In this document: piece by piece, positions 36,878-45,971 of the stretch
Numbering within the stretch: position 1 is the first letter of the stretch
Layout: every line of letters starts with the position of its first letter
NCBI GenBank assembly: GCA_017535125.1
Contig: JAFXUS010000087.1
Coordinates: 1-64,000, forward strand
DNA: 64,000 nucleotides
Source of the DNA: Bacteroidales bacterium
Lineage (GTDB): Bacteria; Bacteroidota; Bacteroidia; Bacteroidales; UBA932
Reading direction: 5' to 3'
Notes under the pieces: generated by a model
Told to the model about the DNA's origin: nothing
The model's database searches: none
The model's input: the letters and a program-made list of their open reading frames with translations, nothing else
Made by a program: the position numbers and the translations under genes

Positions 36878-38080
36878 TTACATCAGGCCCAGCACGCGGG
36901 AGCGGGACAGCAGGCAGTCGCCCACCGAGGCGGCCTTGCGGCCCAGCTGGGAGAGGACGATGGTGGTGTCGGCGGAGACGCGCGGCAGGGAGAGGCGGTT
37001 GACCGCCGTCTTGATCGGGAGCAGGAGGTAGTCCTTGCCGACGATGAGGCGGCCGCCGATGACCACGAGGCCCGGGTTGAAGACGTTCAGCACGCCGGAG
37101 ATGCCGCGGCCGAGCGTGTCGCCGATCTGTCCGATGGCGTCGATGGCGAGCACGTCGCCCTCTTCGACGGCGCGCAGGATTTCGTCCAGCTCGACGTCGC
37201 CCTTGCGGTTGAAGGTGTCGGCCATCGAGGAGGCCTGGCCCTTCTTCAGTTTCTCGAGGATCATGCGGTGCAGCGCGGAACCGGAGGCGCCCGTCTCCAG
37301 GCAGCCGACCTTGCCGCAGCGGCAGATGATGTCGTTGTCGAGGACGGGGAAGTGCCCCAGCTCGCCGGAGTAGCCGGACTTGCCGTAATAGAGCTTGCCG
37401 TCCATGATGATGCCCATGCCGAGGCCCCAGCTGACGTTGATGAAGATCATGTCCGGGTCGGCCTTCTTGCCGAGCGACATGTATTCGCCGTAGGCCATGG
37501 CGCGGGAGTCGTTCTCGATGGTGACGGGAACGTTGAATTCCTTCTGGAAGATGCTGCCGAGCGGGAGGTCGTCGCTGACGAAATAGGTGAGGCTGTAGCC
37601 CTTCTCGGGGTTGACGCGGCCGGAGAGGCTCACGCCCACGCCGAGCACCTTGATCCAGGGAATGCCGCTGGCGATCACCTGGTCCATGACCATGCGGCAC
37701 ATGGTGCGGAAGGAATTCTCGTTGGCCACGAGCACGAACTCGATGTCCTGGATATAGGAAATGACCTTGCCCTTGAAATCACTGATGGCGATGTGGAAGT
37801 GGTGGCGCGCCACGTCCACGCCCACGAAATAACCCGCGTCCGGATTGAGGCCGTACACGCTGGGACGGCGTCCGCCGGAGGTGCCCACCTTGCCTTCGTC
37901 CTTGAGGAAATCGTCCTCGATGAGCTCGGAAACGAACTTGGTGATGGTGGGTACACTGATCCCCAACGCCTTGCTGAAATCTGCGATGCTGAAGTTGTTG
38001 TGCGTGATGCACAAACGTAATATTTCACGCTTGACCGCAGCGCTTTTGCCGGAGGTGTCGTTGAGGAAGGATGAGGTCAT
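36878..38080 (-). CDS. ROK-family transcriptional regulator
   Basis: This 400-residue protein joins an N-terminal winged helix (KREILRLCITHNNFSIADFSKALGISVPTITKFV, about 16-49) to a ROK sugar-kinase-like domain. The ROK zinc site is CRCGKVGCLE. The phosphate loop (VGVDVARHHFHIAISD) departs from the DxGGT form of active kinases, so it is probably a regulator like NagC, Mlc or XylR. The effector is unknown; the xylose operon, about 13 kb away, is one conceivable target but nothing shows this. Confidence 0.9.
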   Translation of the reverse strand: MTSSFLNDTSGKSAAVKREILRLCITHNNFSIADFSKALGISVPTITKFVSELIEDDFLKDEGKVGTSGGRRPSVYGLNPDAGYFVGVDVARHHFHIAISDFKGKVISYIQDIEFVLVANENSFRTMCRMVMDQVIASGIPWIKVLGVGVSLSGRVNPEKGYSLTYFVSDDLPLGSIFQKEFNVPVTIENDSRAMAYGEYMSLGKKADPDMIFINVSWGLGMGIIMDGKLYYGKSGYSGELGHFPVLDNDIICRCGKVGCLETGASGSALHRMILEKLKKGQASSMADTFNRKGDVELDEILRAVEEGDVLAIDAIGQIGDTLGRGISGVLNVFNPGLVVIGGRLIVGKDYLLLPIKTAVNRLSLPRVSADTTIVLSQLGRKAASVGDCLLSRSRVLGLM

Positions 38081-38105
38081 TTCGGTTCGGTTTTTCAGTG
38101 ATGTG

Positions 38106-38113
38106 CAAAAATA
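38106..38113 (-). promoter_or_regulatory. -7 promoter box for the ROK and ABC-F genes
   Basis: TATTTTTG on the minus strand, 25 bases before the ATG at 38080. Confidence 0.55.
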
Positions 38114-38126
38114 TAAAAGTTTTCCG

Positions 38127-38134
38127 TATATTTG
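38127..38134 (+). promoter_or_regulatory. -7 promoter box for the 38160-43700 operon
   Basis: TATATTTG, 25 bases before the ATG at 38160. Confidence 0.55.
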
Positions 38135-38159
38135 TCATAATTTTTGAAGAAATTTAATA

Positions 38160-38984
38160 ATGTCTTCTGGAAAATTCTTCAAATGGCTCCGCGAGCGCCG
38201 GTTGTCGATCCGTACGAAGCTCATTCTGAGCCTTTCGTCGATCGCCGCCATCCTGCTGGTCTCCCTCCTGATTTCCGTGATGGAGTACTCCGGGATGAGC
38301 AACTACGTATCCGACCTGATCGCGGACGATATCAGCAGCATCAACGTGGCCAACCGACTGGCCGACATGAGCAATACCTACAACCTGCAGATCCTGGAAG
38401 TCATCGGCGACGAGACCTCCCTGCGGGTGCCCGCCTTCGACGATGAGTATTTCAAGTCCCACTGCGACTCGCTCCGCTCGAGCGTGCCGTCGAACCAGGT
38501 GAAGCCGCTGGCGGACTCGGTGATGTATTCCTATTCCGCCTACATGCTGACTTCGCTCGAGCTCGAGGACGTGCTCCAGTCGGATTTCATCGACTCGCGC
38601 TCCTGGTATTTCGAGCGGCTGCAGCCGCGCTATGACCGGCTCCGCACGGACCTGAATTCCCTGTCGGATGCCATCTACCAGGACCTGGCGAAGAACTCCG
38701 CCACCTTCGAGGGCGGGTTCTACCGGAGCATCATCCCGGGCATCGTGGCGGTGGGCGTAGGCCTGCTGCTGGTCGTGATGCTGCTCTTCTTCCTGCTGGC
38801 CTTCTACGTGAATCCGCTCTACCGGATGCTGGACGGGCTGAACGCCTACCGTTCGCAGGACAAGAAGTATTCGGTCAAGTTTGACGGCGACGACCAGCTC
38901 ACGCAGCTCAACGACGGAATCTCCGAGCTGGCCAACGAGAACCGCCAGTTCCGCAGCCGGATCAAGACCATGGGCAGGAAATGA
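38160..38984 (+). CDS. Two-helix membrane protein with sensor-like layout, next to TrkH
   Basis: I do not recognise this 274-residue protein by name. A membrane helix (about 20-42) is followed by a roughly 150-residue all-alpha extracytoplasmic region, a second helix (about 190-217), and a short cytoplasmic end resembling a HAMP segment (NPLYRMLDGLNAYRSQDKKY). This is the layout of a chemoreceptor or histidine kinase without its output domain. It overlaps trkH by four bases, so it could control or sense for the potassium transporter. That is inference. Confidence 0.75.
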   Translation: MSSGKFFKWLRERRLSIRTKLILSLSSIAAILLVSLLISVMEYSGMSNYVSDLIADDISSINVANRLADMSNTYNLQILEVIGDETSLRVPAFDDEYFKSHCDSLRSSVPSNQVKPLADSVMYSYSAYMLTSLELEDVLQSDFIDSRSWYFERLQPRYDRLRTDLNSLSDAIYQDLAKNSATFEGGFYRSIIPGIVAVGVGLLLVVMLLFFLLAFYVNPLYRMLDGLNAYRSQDKKYSVKFDGDDQLTQLNDGISELANENRQFRSRIKTMGRK

Positions 38985-40438
38985 ACTGGAAGGTCATCAG
39001 CAGGAACATCGGCTACGCCCTCCTCGTCAGTGCGCTCTTCATGCTGCTGTCGGTGGGGGTTTCGCTCGTCAACGGGCGCGATTCCGCGCTCGCCGCGCTG
39101 TCGATTTCCTTCCTGATCACCTTCATCGTGGGCATCTTCCCCTTCATTTTCGTCAAGGAGACGCCCGCGATTACGCTGAAGGAGGGTTACGTGATCATTT
39201 TCCTGTCCTGGATGCTCTCCTTCATTTTCGGCATGCTGCCGTACGCCCTGTGGGGCGGCCCGTTCACGCTGCAGAACGCCTGGTTCGAGTCCGTGAGCGG
39301 CTTCACGACGACGGGTGCGACCATTCTGGACGACATCGAGGCGCTGCCGAAGAGCCTGCTCTTCTGGCGGGCGTCCACGCATTTCATCGGAGGCTTGGGA
39401 GTCGTGGTCTTCCTCCTGCTGCTCATTCCGGGCTCCAACCAGATGAAGATGCGCCTGACGAACATGGAGTTGACCTCGCTGTCGCGGGGCGGCTATTCCA
39501 CGCGGACCAACAAGACGGTCTATATCTTCGCCTTCGTGTACCTGGGGATCCTGATCCTTTCGTTCATCGCCTACATCATCGCCGGCATGCCGGTTTTCGA
39601 CGCGGCCTGCCACGCGATGAGCGTCAGTGCCACGGGCGGATTCAGCTCGCGCAACCTGTCGATCGCCGCCTTCGACTCCCGCTGGATCGAAGGCATCACG
39701 ATGGTGTTCATGTTCTTGTCCTCGCTGCACTTCGGCGTCATCTACCTGGCCATCATCACGCGTTCCAATAAGCCGTACGACAATCCGGTCGTGAAGTTCT
39801 ACACCTTCTGGGTGCTGATCATGGCCGTCATCGTGGGCGCTGGCCTGCGCGGGAACGGCATCTGCACGACCTGGGGGAACGCCCTCTGGAACGGCCTCTT
39901 CGAGACGCTCTGCGTCACGACCACCTCCGGCTTCGCCATCCTGGACAATGCCGAGTGGCCGCTCTGGATCGTGATGGTGCTGATGTTCTCCGCCGTGATG
40001 TGCGGCAGCGCGGGATCGACTTCGGGCGGCGTCAAGGTGGACCGCGTCATCCTGCTCTTCAAGTCGGTCGGGCGCCGCATCAACCGGATCCTGCACCCGT
40101 CTTCGGTCAATGAGGTCCGCCTCGGCAAGCGCATCCTGCGCGAAGAGGAGGTCACGCCGCACCTGCTGTACCTGGCGCTCTACGGCTTCCTGATCGCGGT
40201 GTCCGTGGCGCTCAGCCTCTTCGTGGGCGTGGACCACCAGAACAGCTTCATCGCCTCGGTCACGAGCCTGGGCAACGTGGGCCCGGCCTACGGCGAACTC
40301 GGCACAATGGGCTCGTTCAACGGCATCCCGGCGCTCGGCAAGCTGATCTTCTCCGTGGACATGTTCCTGGGGCGTATCGAGATTTATCCGGTCCTCGCCG
40401 TCGTGGCCATGATCTTCGACAAACGCGCCCGCGAGTAA
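38981..40438 (+). CDS. trkH: TrkH-family potassium uptake protein
   Basis: The 485-residue membrane protein has four pore-loop repeats of the Trk/Ktr family; filter-like segments are VSGFTTTGATI, SVSATGGFSS, TTTSGFAI and SLGNVGPAY. It forms the potassium pore, which usually needs the cytosolic partner TrkA. No trkA is adjacent; instead the gene follows the sensor-like membrane protein, overlapping by four bases. The helicase gene begins at its stop codon. Confidence 0.93.
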   Translation: MNWKVISRNIGYALLVSALFMLLSVGVSLVNGRDSALAALSISFLITFIVGIFPFIFVKETPAITLKEGYVIIFLSWMLSFIFGMLPYALWGGPFTLQNAWFESVSGFTTTGATILDDIEALPKSLLFWRASTHFIGGLGVVVFLLLLIPGSNQMKMRLTNMELTSLSRGGYSTRTNKTVYIFAFVYLGILILSFIAYIIAGMPVFDAACHAMSVSATGGFSSRNLSIAAFDSRWIEGITMVFMFLSSLHFGVIYLAIITRSNKPYDNPVVKFYTFWVLIMAVIVGAGLRGNGICTTWGNALWNGLFETLCVTTTSGFAILDNAEWPLWIVMVLMFSAVMCGSAGSTSGGVKVDRVILLFKSVGRRINRILHPSSVNEVRLGKRILREEEVTPHLLYLALYGFLIAVSVALSLFVGVDHQNSFIASVTSLGNVGPAYGELGTMGSFNGIPALGKLIFSVDMFLGRIEIYPVLAVVAMIFDKRARE

Positions 40439-41868
40439 TGATGGATCGCGCGGATTTCCTGGAGCAACAGTTCCTGAAACGCTTCAAGGCGGAGCCGACG
40501 CCCTGCCAGGCGCGGTTGTTCCGCGAGGTGGCGGCGTTCGTGACCTGCGACGACGCGGACATCCTCGTGGTGAACGGCTATGCCGGCACCGGCAAGACGA
40601 CGGCCATCGCGGCCGTGATCACGGCGCTGCGCGACGTGGGCACGCAGTCGGTACTGCTCGCGCCCACGGGCCGCGCCGCCAAGGTCCTGTCGGGCATCTC
40701 GCACCGTCCCGCCTATACCATCCATAAACATATTTACCGCCAGAAGTCCGTCGGAAGCGACGGCTTCGGGCAGTTCACGCTCTCGCCGAACAAGGCGAAG
40801 GGGACGCTTTTCGTCGTGGACGAGGTGTCCCTGATCGGCGTCGATGCCGCCCCCTCGCAGGGTTCCACCGCCTTCGGCACGGGCAACCTGCTGGAGGACC
40901 TGGTGGAGTTCGTGCGCAACGGGCTGGACTGCCGGCTGATCCTGATCGGCGACGCGGCGCAGCTGCCGCCCGTGGGGCTGGACGCTTCGCCCGCGCTGTC
41001 CAGGGCCTGCATGGACGGATTCGGAGGCGTTCGCTACGCGGAACTGACGTCCGTGGTGCGCCAGGCGGCCGAGTCGGGGATCCTCCGCAACGCCACGCAG
41101 CTGCGTGAAATGATCGCAGGGGGCGGGGAGTGCTTTTCCGACTGGAAGCTGGACCTGCACGGGGCGGACGACATGGAACGCATCGGCGGGGGAGAGCTGA
41201 TCGAGGCCCTTTCTGACGCCTACGGGCGCTACGGCGAGGACGGTACCGTGATCCTGTGCCGCTCCAACAAGCGGGCGATCCGCTACAACCTGGGCGTCCG
41301 CTCGACGGTACAGTTCAAGGAGGAACGCTTGGTGCGGGGGGACAAACTGATGATCGTCAAGAACTGCTACCAGTTCGTGGAGGACGTGCCCGGGATGGAC
41401 TACATCGCCAACGGCGACATCGCGAAGCTCGTGCGCATCGGAAGCTACGAGGAGCGCTACGGACTTCATTTCGCGAGTGCGACGCTGAGCTTCCCGGATT
41501 ACGACGACGTGGAGCTGAAGGCGAAGGTGTGCCTGGACACGCTTGAGTCGGAGTCGGCTTCGCTGACCTATGAGCAGCAGAACGCGCTCTATCAGGGGGT
41601 GTCGGCGGACTACGCCGACCGGAAGACGAAAAAGAAGATCTGGGAGGCGGTGCGTGAAGATCCCTATTTCAACGCCCTCCAGCTCAAATACGCCGAGGCC
41701 ATCACCTGCCACAAGTCGCAGGGTGGCCAGTGGGACTGCGTGTTCATCGACTGCCCTTTCTGGCAGGACGAACAGACGCTCGACGACCTGAAATGGCTGT
41801 ACACCGCCCTGACGCGGGCGGTCCAGAAAGTATATCTTGTGAATTTCAATGACCGGTTCTTCGTATGA
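40438..41868 (+). CDS. RecD-like superfamily 1 DNA helicase
   Basis: This 476-residue protein has Walker A NGYAGTGKTT (about 44-53), an ALLAPTGRAAKVL motif Ia, VVDEVSLIG as Walker B, LIGDAAQLPPVG as motif III, and the C-terminal UvrD-like segment AITCHKSQGGQW and YTALTRA. It is shorter than RecD2 and lacks the N-terminal extension; such stand-alone ATPases are common in Bacteroidetes and may act in repair or replication. The start may be the second ATG three bases on. It overlaps the S9 gene by four bases. Confidence 0.88.
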   Translation: MMDRADFLEQQFLKRFKAEPTPCQARLFREVAAFVTCDDADILVVNGYAGTGKTTAIAAVITALRDVGTQSVLLAPTGRAAKVLSGISHRPAYTIHKHIYRQKSVGSDGFGQFTLSPNKAKGTLFVVDEVSLIGVDAAPSQGSTAFGTGNLLEDLVEFVRNGLDCRLILIGDAAQLPPVGLDASPALSRACMDGFGGVRYAELTSVVRQAAESGILRNATQLREMIAGGGECFSDWKLDLHGADDMERIGGGELIEALSDAYGRYGEDGTVILCRSNKRAIRYNLGVRSTVQFKEERLVRGDKLMIVKNCYQFVEDVPGMDYIANGDIAKLVRIGSYEERYGLHFASATLSFPDYDDVELKAKVCLDTLESESASLTYEQQNALYQGVSADYADRKTKKKIWEAVREDPYFNALQLKYAEAITCHKSQGGQWDCVFIDCPFWQDEQTLDDLKWLYTALTRAVQKVYLVNFNDRFFV

Positions 41869-43700
41869 AAAAGACCTTGTGTATATGGGTGCTGGCCTGC
41901 ATGGCGGCGTTCGCGCTGCAGGCGCAGGACCGCAACGTGACCCCGTCGCCCGACGGGACGATGGAAGCATTCACCCGCTGGAATGACCTCTGGGTACGTT
42001 CGCTGGTGGATTCGACCGAGACGCGCCTGACCTTCGACGGGTCGCAGCTGATTCTGAACGGCTATGCCTCCTGGGTGTATTACGAGGAGATTTTCGGCCG
42101 TCCGTCGCGCTACAGGGCCTTCTGGTGGAGTCCGGATTCGCAGCGTATCGGCTTCTACCGCTTCGATAATTCGGCGGTGCCGATGTTCCCCATCTATTCG
42201 CCCTTCGGGCAGGACGGGACGCTGCTCCAGACGCGTTACCCCAAGGCGGGGGAGGCCAACCCTTCCGTGCGCATCGGCATCATCGAGGCGCGGGCGGGCG
42301 CGGAGCCCGTCTGGGCGGATTTCGAGGACTCGCCGGAGCAGTATTTCGGGACACCCTTCTGGGGGGCGGATTCGCGGGAGCTCTATGTGTCGCGCGAACC
42401 GCGCCGGCAGTCCGTGCTGGACCTGTATGCCGTCAGCGTGGCAGACGGCTCGAAGCGGCAGGTCTATCATGAGGAGTACCCGGATGCGTGGGTGGACTGG
42501 GTCGAGGGGATGATTTTCACGGAGAAGGGCCTCTATATGGCGCGCAGTTTCGAGACGGGCTGGGAGCAGATCTACTTCCTGGGCTATGACGGCTCGCTGC
42601 GCCGCCTGACGGAAGGGGAGAACTGGAACGTCAGCCTGGTGAAGGTGGATGAGAAGAAAGGGGACGTGTGGTTCACCGCGAAGCGGGACAACCGCCTGCA
42701 CACGACCTTCTACCGCCTGGACCGCAAGGGCCGGATCACGGCGCTGACCGATCCGGAGCTGAACATCGCCGGCACTTCCGTTTCCGAGGACGGGAAGACT
42801 TTCCAGGCGGCGGCCTCTACGGCCCGCATGCCCTGGGTGGCCGTTTCGGGCCGGACGGACAAGTATGCGATGAAGATTGATTCGACGCTGGTGGAGGCGC
42901 CCGACGCGCACCCGGATCCCCAGGTCGTGAAGATCGAGAACGACGGTTTCGATCTCTACGGATTGATGTCCCTTCCCGCGGGATTCGATCCCGCGAAACA
43001 ATATCCCGTGCAGATGCAGCTCTACGGCGGCCCGGGCACGCCCTACGTGCGCGACAGCTGGGCCGACCGCGACGCGTCCGACCAGTGGTGCTGGGAGAAC
43101 GGCGTCATCTATATCGTCGTGGATCCCCGCTCGTCGGGGGAGAACGGGCGCCGGGGCATGGACCAGGCGTTCGGCCGGATGACGGTGATCGAGCTGCAGG
43201 ACTATATCGCCTGGGCGAAGTGGCTGCAGGCGCTGCCCTACGTGGACGGATCCCGCATCGGCGTGAAGGGCTTCTCCTTCGGCGGCACGACCACCGCGAT
43301 GCTGGTGCTGCGTTATCCGCAGTATTTCCGCTGCGGCATCGCAGGCGGCGGGGTGTACGACTGGCACCTCTACGACACGCATTATACCGAGCGTTTCATG
43401 GATACGCCGCAGGCGAATCCGGACGGCTATGCCGAGGCGTCGGTGCTGACCTGGGTGCCGAAGGTCTTCAAGAAGTTGGGTATGAAGCCGCTGCCGAACG
43501 CGCTCTGCCTCACGCACGGCACGGGCGACGACAACGTCCATTTCCAGAACACCCTGCAACTGATCGACGCGCTCCAGCAGGCGGGCTACCAGTTCGAGAC
43601 CCGCATCTATCCGGACGGCATGCATGGGTATAGAGGTAAGCAGCATGAACATGATGCTGCCGCTGAGGCGATATTCTGGAAAAAATGGCTGCTGGACTAG
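41865..43700 (+). CDS. S9 family peptidase (DPP IV type, short form)
   Basis: This 611-residue exported protein starts with a signal peptide (LACMAAFALQAQ). An N-terminal beta-propeller region is followed by an alpha/beta-hydrolase domain with Ser 471 in KGFSFGG, Asp in GTGDDNVH (about 556) and His in GMHGYRG (about 588). DPP IV relatives have the YYEEIFGR-like Glu motif, seen here as WVYYEEIFGR, which binds the peptide N-terminus. It is about 100 residues shorter than typical DPP IV, mainly at the N-terminus. The end of the gene is part of a terminator hairpin. Confidence 0.93.
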   Translation: MKKTLCIWVLACMAAFALQAQDRNVTPSPDGTMEAFTRWNDLWVRSLVDSTETRLTFDGSQLILNGYASWVYYEEIFGRPSRYRAFWWSPDSQRIGFYRFDNSAVPMFPIYSPFGQDGTLLQTRYPKAGEANPSVRIGIIEARAGAEPVWADFEDSPEQYFGTPFWGADSRELYVSREPRRQSVLDLYAVSVADGSKRQVYHEEYPDAWVDWVEGMIFTEKGLYMARSFETGWEQIYFLGYDGSLRRLTEGENWNVSLVKVDEKKGDVWFTAKRDNRLHTTFYRLDRKGRITALTDPELNIAGTSVSEDGKTFQAAASTARMPWVAVSGRTDKYAMKIDSTLVEAPDAHPDPQVVKIENDGFDLYGLMSLPAGFDPAKQYPVQMQLYGGPGTPYVRDSWADRDASDQWCWENGVIYIVVDPRSSGENGRRGMDQAFGRMTVIELQDYIAWAKWLQALPYVDGSRIGVKGFSFGGTTTAMLVLRYPQYFRCGIAGGGVYDWHLYDTHYTERFMDTPQANPDGYAEASVLTWVPKVFKKLGMKPLPNALCLTHGTGDDNVHFQNTLQLIDALQQAGYQFETRIYPDGMHGYRGKQHEHDAAAEAIFWKKWLLD

Positions 43701-43716
43701 GTCCAACAGCCATTTT
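43682..43716. terminator. Terminator hairpin overlapping the S9 stop codon
   Basis: AAAATGGCTG-C-TGGAC around TAG pairs with GTCCA-A-CAGCCATTTT, and GTTT follows. The stop codon is the loop. Confidence 0.75.
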
Positions 43717-43720
43717 GTTT

Positions 43721-43751
43721 CGTCATTCGCCGGCTTGACCGGCGAATCTCC
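43721..43751. repeat. Palindromic repeat, CGTCAT-stem-ATCTC type
   Basis: It is identical to the core at 394-424 and lies between convergent genes, one base from the stop codon of the 43752 gene. Confidence 0.9.
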
Positions 43752-44210
43752 TTATTTCTTTTTCAGGAGGCCGCCGAGCAGGGAGCCGGCCTTTCCGAGG
43801 AGGCCGCCCGAGGCGCCCGTTCCCTTGAGGGAGAGGATGACGTCGTTCAGATCGACGTCACCGTCGCCGTCCTGGTCCTTGAGGAAGCCGGACAGCTTGC
43901 CGATGAGCTGCGGGATGAGACCGGAAAGGGTGCCGTTGAGGGCGCTGCCCAGGTTGAGCTTGTTCAGGACGTTGGTGGAGAACAGGCTGCCGGCCAGCTG
44001 CGTGACCGGGCTGGTGGCCGCGTTGGCCTTGCCGGTCAGCAGGGAGGTGATGGCGTCGACGCCGCCGGGCTTGGAGACCGTCTGGGTGAGGCTGCCGAGC
44101 ACGGAGGAGGACAAACCGTTGATGACCTGATCCCGGGAGGCTGCCGGAATCTTCACGCCGCCGGTGAGGGATTTCGCCTGCTGCGCAATAAAATCGCTGA
44201 TCAATGCCAT
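43752..44210 (-). CDS. DUF937-like protein with one EF-hand-type loop
   Basis: This 152-residue protein has a helical, Ser/Gly/Ala-rich body like YidB or DUF937 proteins (ASRDQVINGLSSSVLGSLT). A calcium-binding-type loop, DQDGDGDVDLNDV, lies near residues 112-124 as in dockerin or EF-hand repeats. The tail is Gly- and Leu-rich and ends in KKK. No signal peptide. Function is not known. It is 19 bases downstream of the phosphosugar mutase, on the same strand. Confidence 0.7.
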   Translation of the reverse strand: MALISDFIAQQAKSLTGGVKIPAASRDQVINGLSSSVLGSLTQTVSKPGGVDAITSLLTGKANAATSPVTQLAGSLFSTNVLNKLNLGSALNGTLSGLIPQLIGKLSGFLKDQDGDGDVDLNDVILSLKGTGASGGLLGKAGSLLGGLLKKK

Positions 44211-44229
44211 AATGCTATGTGGTTTAGGG

Positions 44230-45894
44230 TTATTCGCAGAACTGTTTCTTCAGGGCCGCGATCTTGTCGTCCGCGTCGCTGCCCTTGGCGCCGAAGTAGA
44301 ATTTGATCTTGGGTTCGGTGCCGGACGGGCGGACGGACACGACGTCGCCCGCCGCGTCGAAGAACTGCAGCACGTTGGAGGACGGCTGACCTGTCTTCTC
44401 CGGCTCGAGGTAGTCGATCACCTGCGTGACCGGCGAGCCGCAGAGCTCTTTCGGCGGGTTGCTGCGCAGGTCCACCATCATCTGCTGGATCTCGCGGGCG
44501 CCGGAGATACCCTTGCGCACCACGGACACGAGGCCTTCCTTGCGGTAGCCGAACTCCTTGTAGATGCGCTGCATCAGCTGGTAGAGCGAGAGGCCCTGCT
44601 CTTTGGCCCAGGCGGCGCATTCGGCCACCATCATCGCGGCCACCTGCGCATCCTTGTCGCGGACGAACATGCCCACGTTGAAGCCGTAGCTCTCTTCGCC
44701 GCCGCAGATGAATTCGCCGCCGTCCGCCTCCTGGCGCTTGACGACTTCGGCGATGTACTTGAAGCCCGTGAGGACGTTGTATACCGGCACGCCGAAGTGC
44801 TTGCAGATGTCGGTGATCAGTTCGGTGGTGACGATGGTCTTGACGACGTATTTGCCTTTGCCGAGCTTGCCGAGGTCGTGCCAGCGGTTCAGGATGTAGT
44901 AGGTCAGCATGGCGGCCGTCTGGTTGCCGTTGAACAGCACCATCCTGCCTTCGTCGTCGCGCACGGCGATGCCGAGGCGGTCGGCGTCCGGGTCGGAGCC
45001 CATCACGAGGTCGGCGCCGGTCTCGTCAGCCTTGTCGAGGGCCATCTTGAGGGCCGCGGGCTCTTCGGGGTTCGGGGAGACGACCGTCGGGAAATCGCCG
45101 TCGGAGACGTCCTGGTCGGGGACGTGGATGATGTTCTTGAAGCCTTTACGCTTGAGGATCTCGGGAATCATGCGCACGCCGCAGCCGTGGAGCGGGGTAT
45201 AGACGATCTTGAGGTCGCCGTGTTTTTCGCAGAGTTCCGGGCTGAGGCTGAGGGAGAGCAGGTCGGCGAGGTATTTCTCGTCCACGTCGGCGCCCATCGC
45301 TTCGATTTCGCCGCAGCGCAGGCCGGCCTGGAATTTCACCATGGACGGGTCGGTGATCTTGGCCACTTCGGCCACGATGTCCTTGTCCACGGGGGAGGTC
45401 ACCTGGCCGCCGTCGGACCAGCTGACCTTGTAGCCGTTGTATTCCTTCGGGTTGTGGGAGGCGGTGATCATGACGCCGGCCACGGCGCCCTTCAGGCGCA
45501 CCGCGTAGCTCATTTCGGGCGTCGGGCGGATGTTGTCGAAGATATAGACGTGGATGCCGTTGGCGGACAGGACGTCGGCCGTGATGCGGGCGAATTCTTT
45601 GCTGTTGTTGCGGGAGTCGTAGGAGATGACCACCTTGGGGTCATCGTCTTTGCAGTGGGCCAGGATGTAGTTCGCGAGACCCTGGGTGGCCATGCCGACC
45701 GTGTAGCGGTTCATGCGGTTGGTGCCTACGCCCATGATGCCGCGCAGGCCGCCGGTGCCGAACTCGAGGTTCTTGTAGAAGGCGTCTTCGAAGCCGGCCG
45801 GGTCGTTGATGCGAAGCTGCTGGATCTTGATCTTGGTTTCCTGGTCGAAGTCGCCGTCGAGCCAGGCCTGTGCTCTCTGTTCAAATTCTTTCAT
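44230..45894 (-). CDS. Phosphosugar mutase (phosphoglucomutase/phosphomannomutase)
   Basis: The 554-residue enzyme moves phosphate between C1 and C6 of hexoses. The phosphoserine loop is ITASHNPKEYNGYK (Ser about 145), the magnesium site DPDADRLGIA (about 300), the sugar-binding loop GGEESYGF (about 400), and the phosphate-binding loop VRPSGTEPKIKFYF near the C-terminus. Length and sequence type are those of the PGM2-like group of Bacteroidetes. It could supply glucose-1-phosphate for the dTDP-sugar pathway. A TATATTTG box lies 33 bases upstream. Confidence 0.95.
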   Translation of the reverse strand: MKEFEQRAQAWLDGDFDQETKIKIQQLRINDPAGFEDAFYKNLEFGTGGLRGIMGVGTNRMNRYTVGMATQGLANYILAHCKDDDPKVVISYDSRNNSKEFARITADVLSANGIHVYIFDNIRPTPEMSYAVRLKGAVAGVMITASHNPKEYNGYKVSWSDGGQVTSPVDKDIVAEVAKITDPSMVKFQAGLRCGEIEAMGADVDEKYLADLLSLSLSPELCEKHGDLKIVYTPLHGCGVRMIPEILKRKGFKNIIHVPDQDVSDGDFPTVVSPNPEEPAALKMALDKADETGADLVMGSDPDADRLGIAVRDDEGRMVLFNGNQTAAMLTYYILNRWHDLGKLGKGKYVVKTIVTTELITDICKHFGVPVYNVLTGFKYIAEVVKRQEADGGEFICGGEESYGFNVGMFVRDKDAQVAAMMVAECAAWAKEQGLSLYQLMQRIYKEFGYRKEGLVSVVRKGISGAREIQQMMVDLRSNPPKELCGSPVTQVIDYLEPEKTGQPSSNVLQFFDAAGDVVSVRPSGTEPKIKFYFGAKGSDADDKIAALKKQFCE

Positions 45895-45927
45895 GTGGTT
45901 ATCGTTTTGTAGTTGTTTTCAATCAAA

Positions 45928-45935
45928 CAAATATA
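45928..45935 (-). promoter_or_regulatory. -7 promoter box for the phosphosugar mutase
   Basis: TATATTTG on the minus strand, 33 bases before the ATG at 45894. Confidence 0.55.
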
Positions 45936-45958
45936 ATAAATAATCGTCGAAAAGTGTT

Positions 45959-45966
45959 TATTTTTG
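45959..45966 (+). promoter_or_regulatory. -7 promoter box for the methyltransferase gene
   Basis: TATTTTTG only five bases before the ATG at 45972, so the transcript should begin almost at the start codon. Confidence 0.55.
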
Positions 45967-45971
45967 TATGG

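Noticed and set aside
36878..38080. ROK protein as the dedicated xylose regulator XylR.
   Set aside because: It is about 13 kb from the xylose operon and no operator shared by both was seen.
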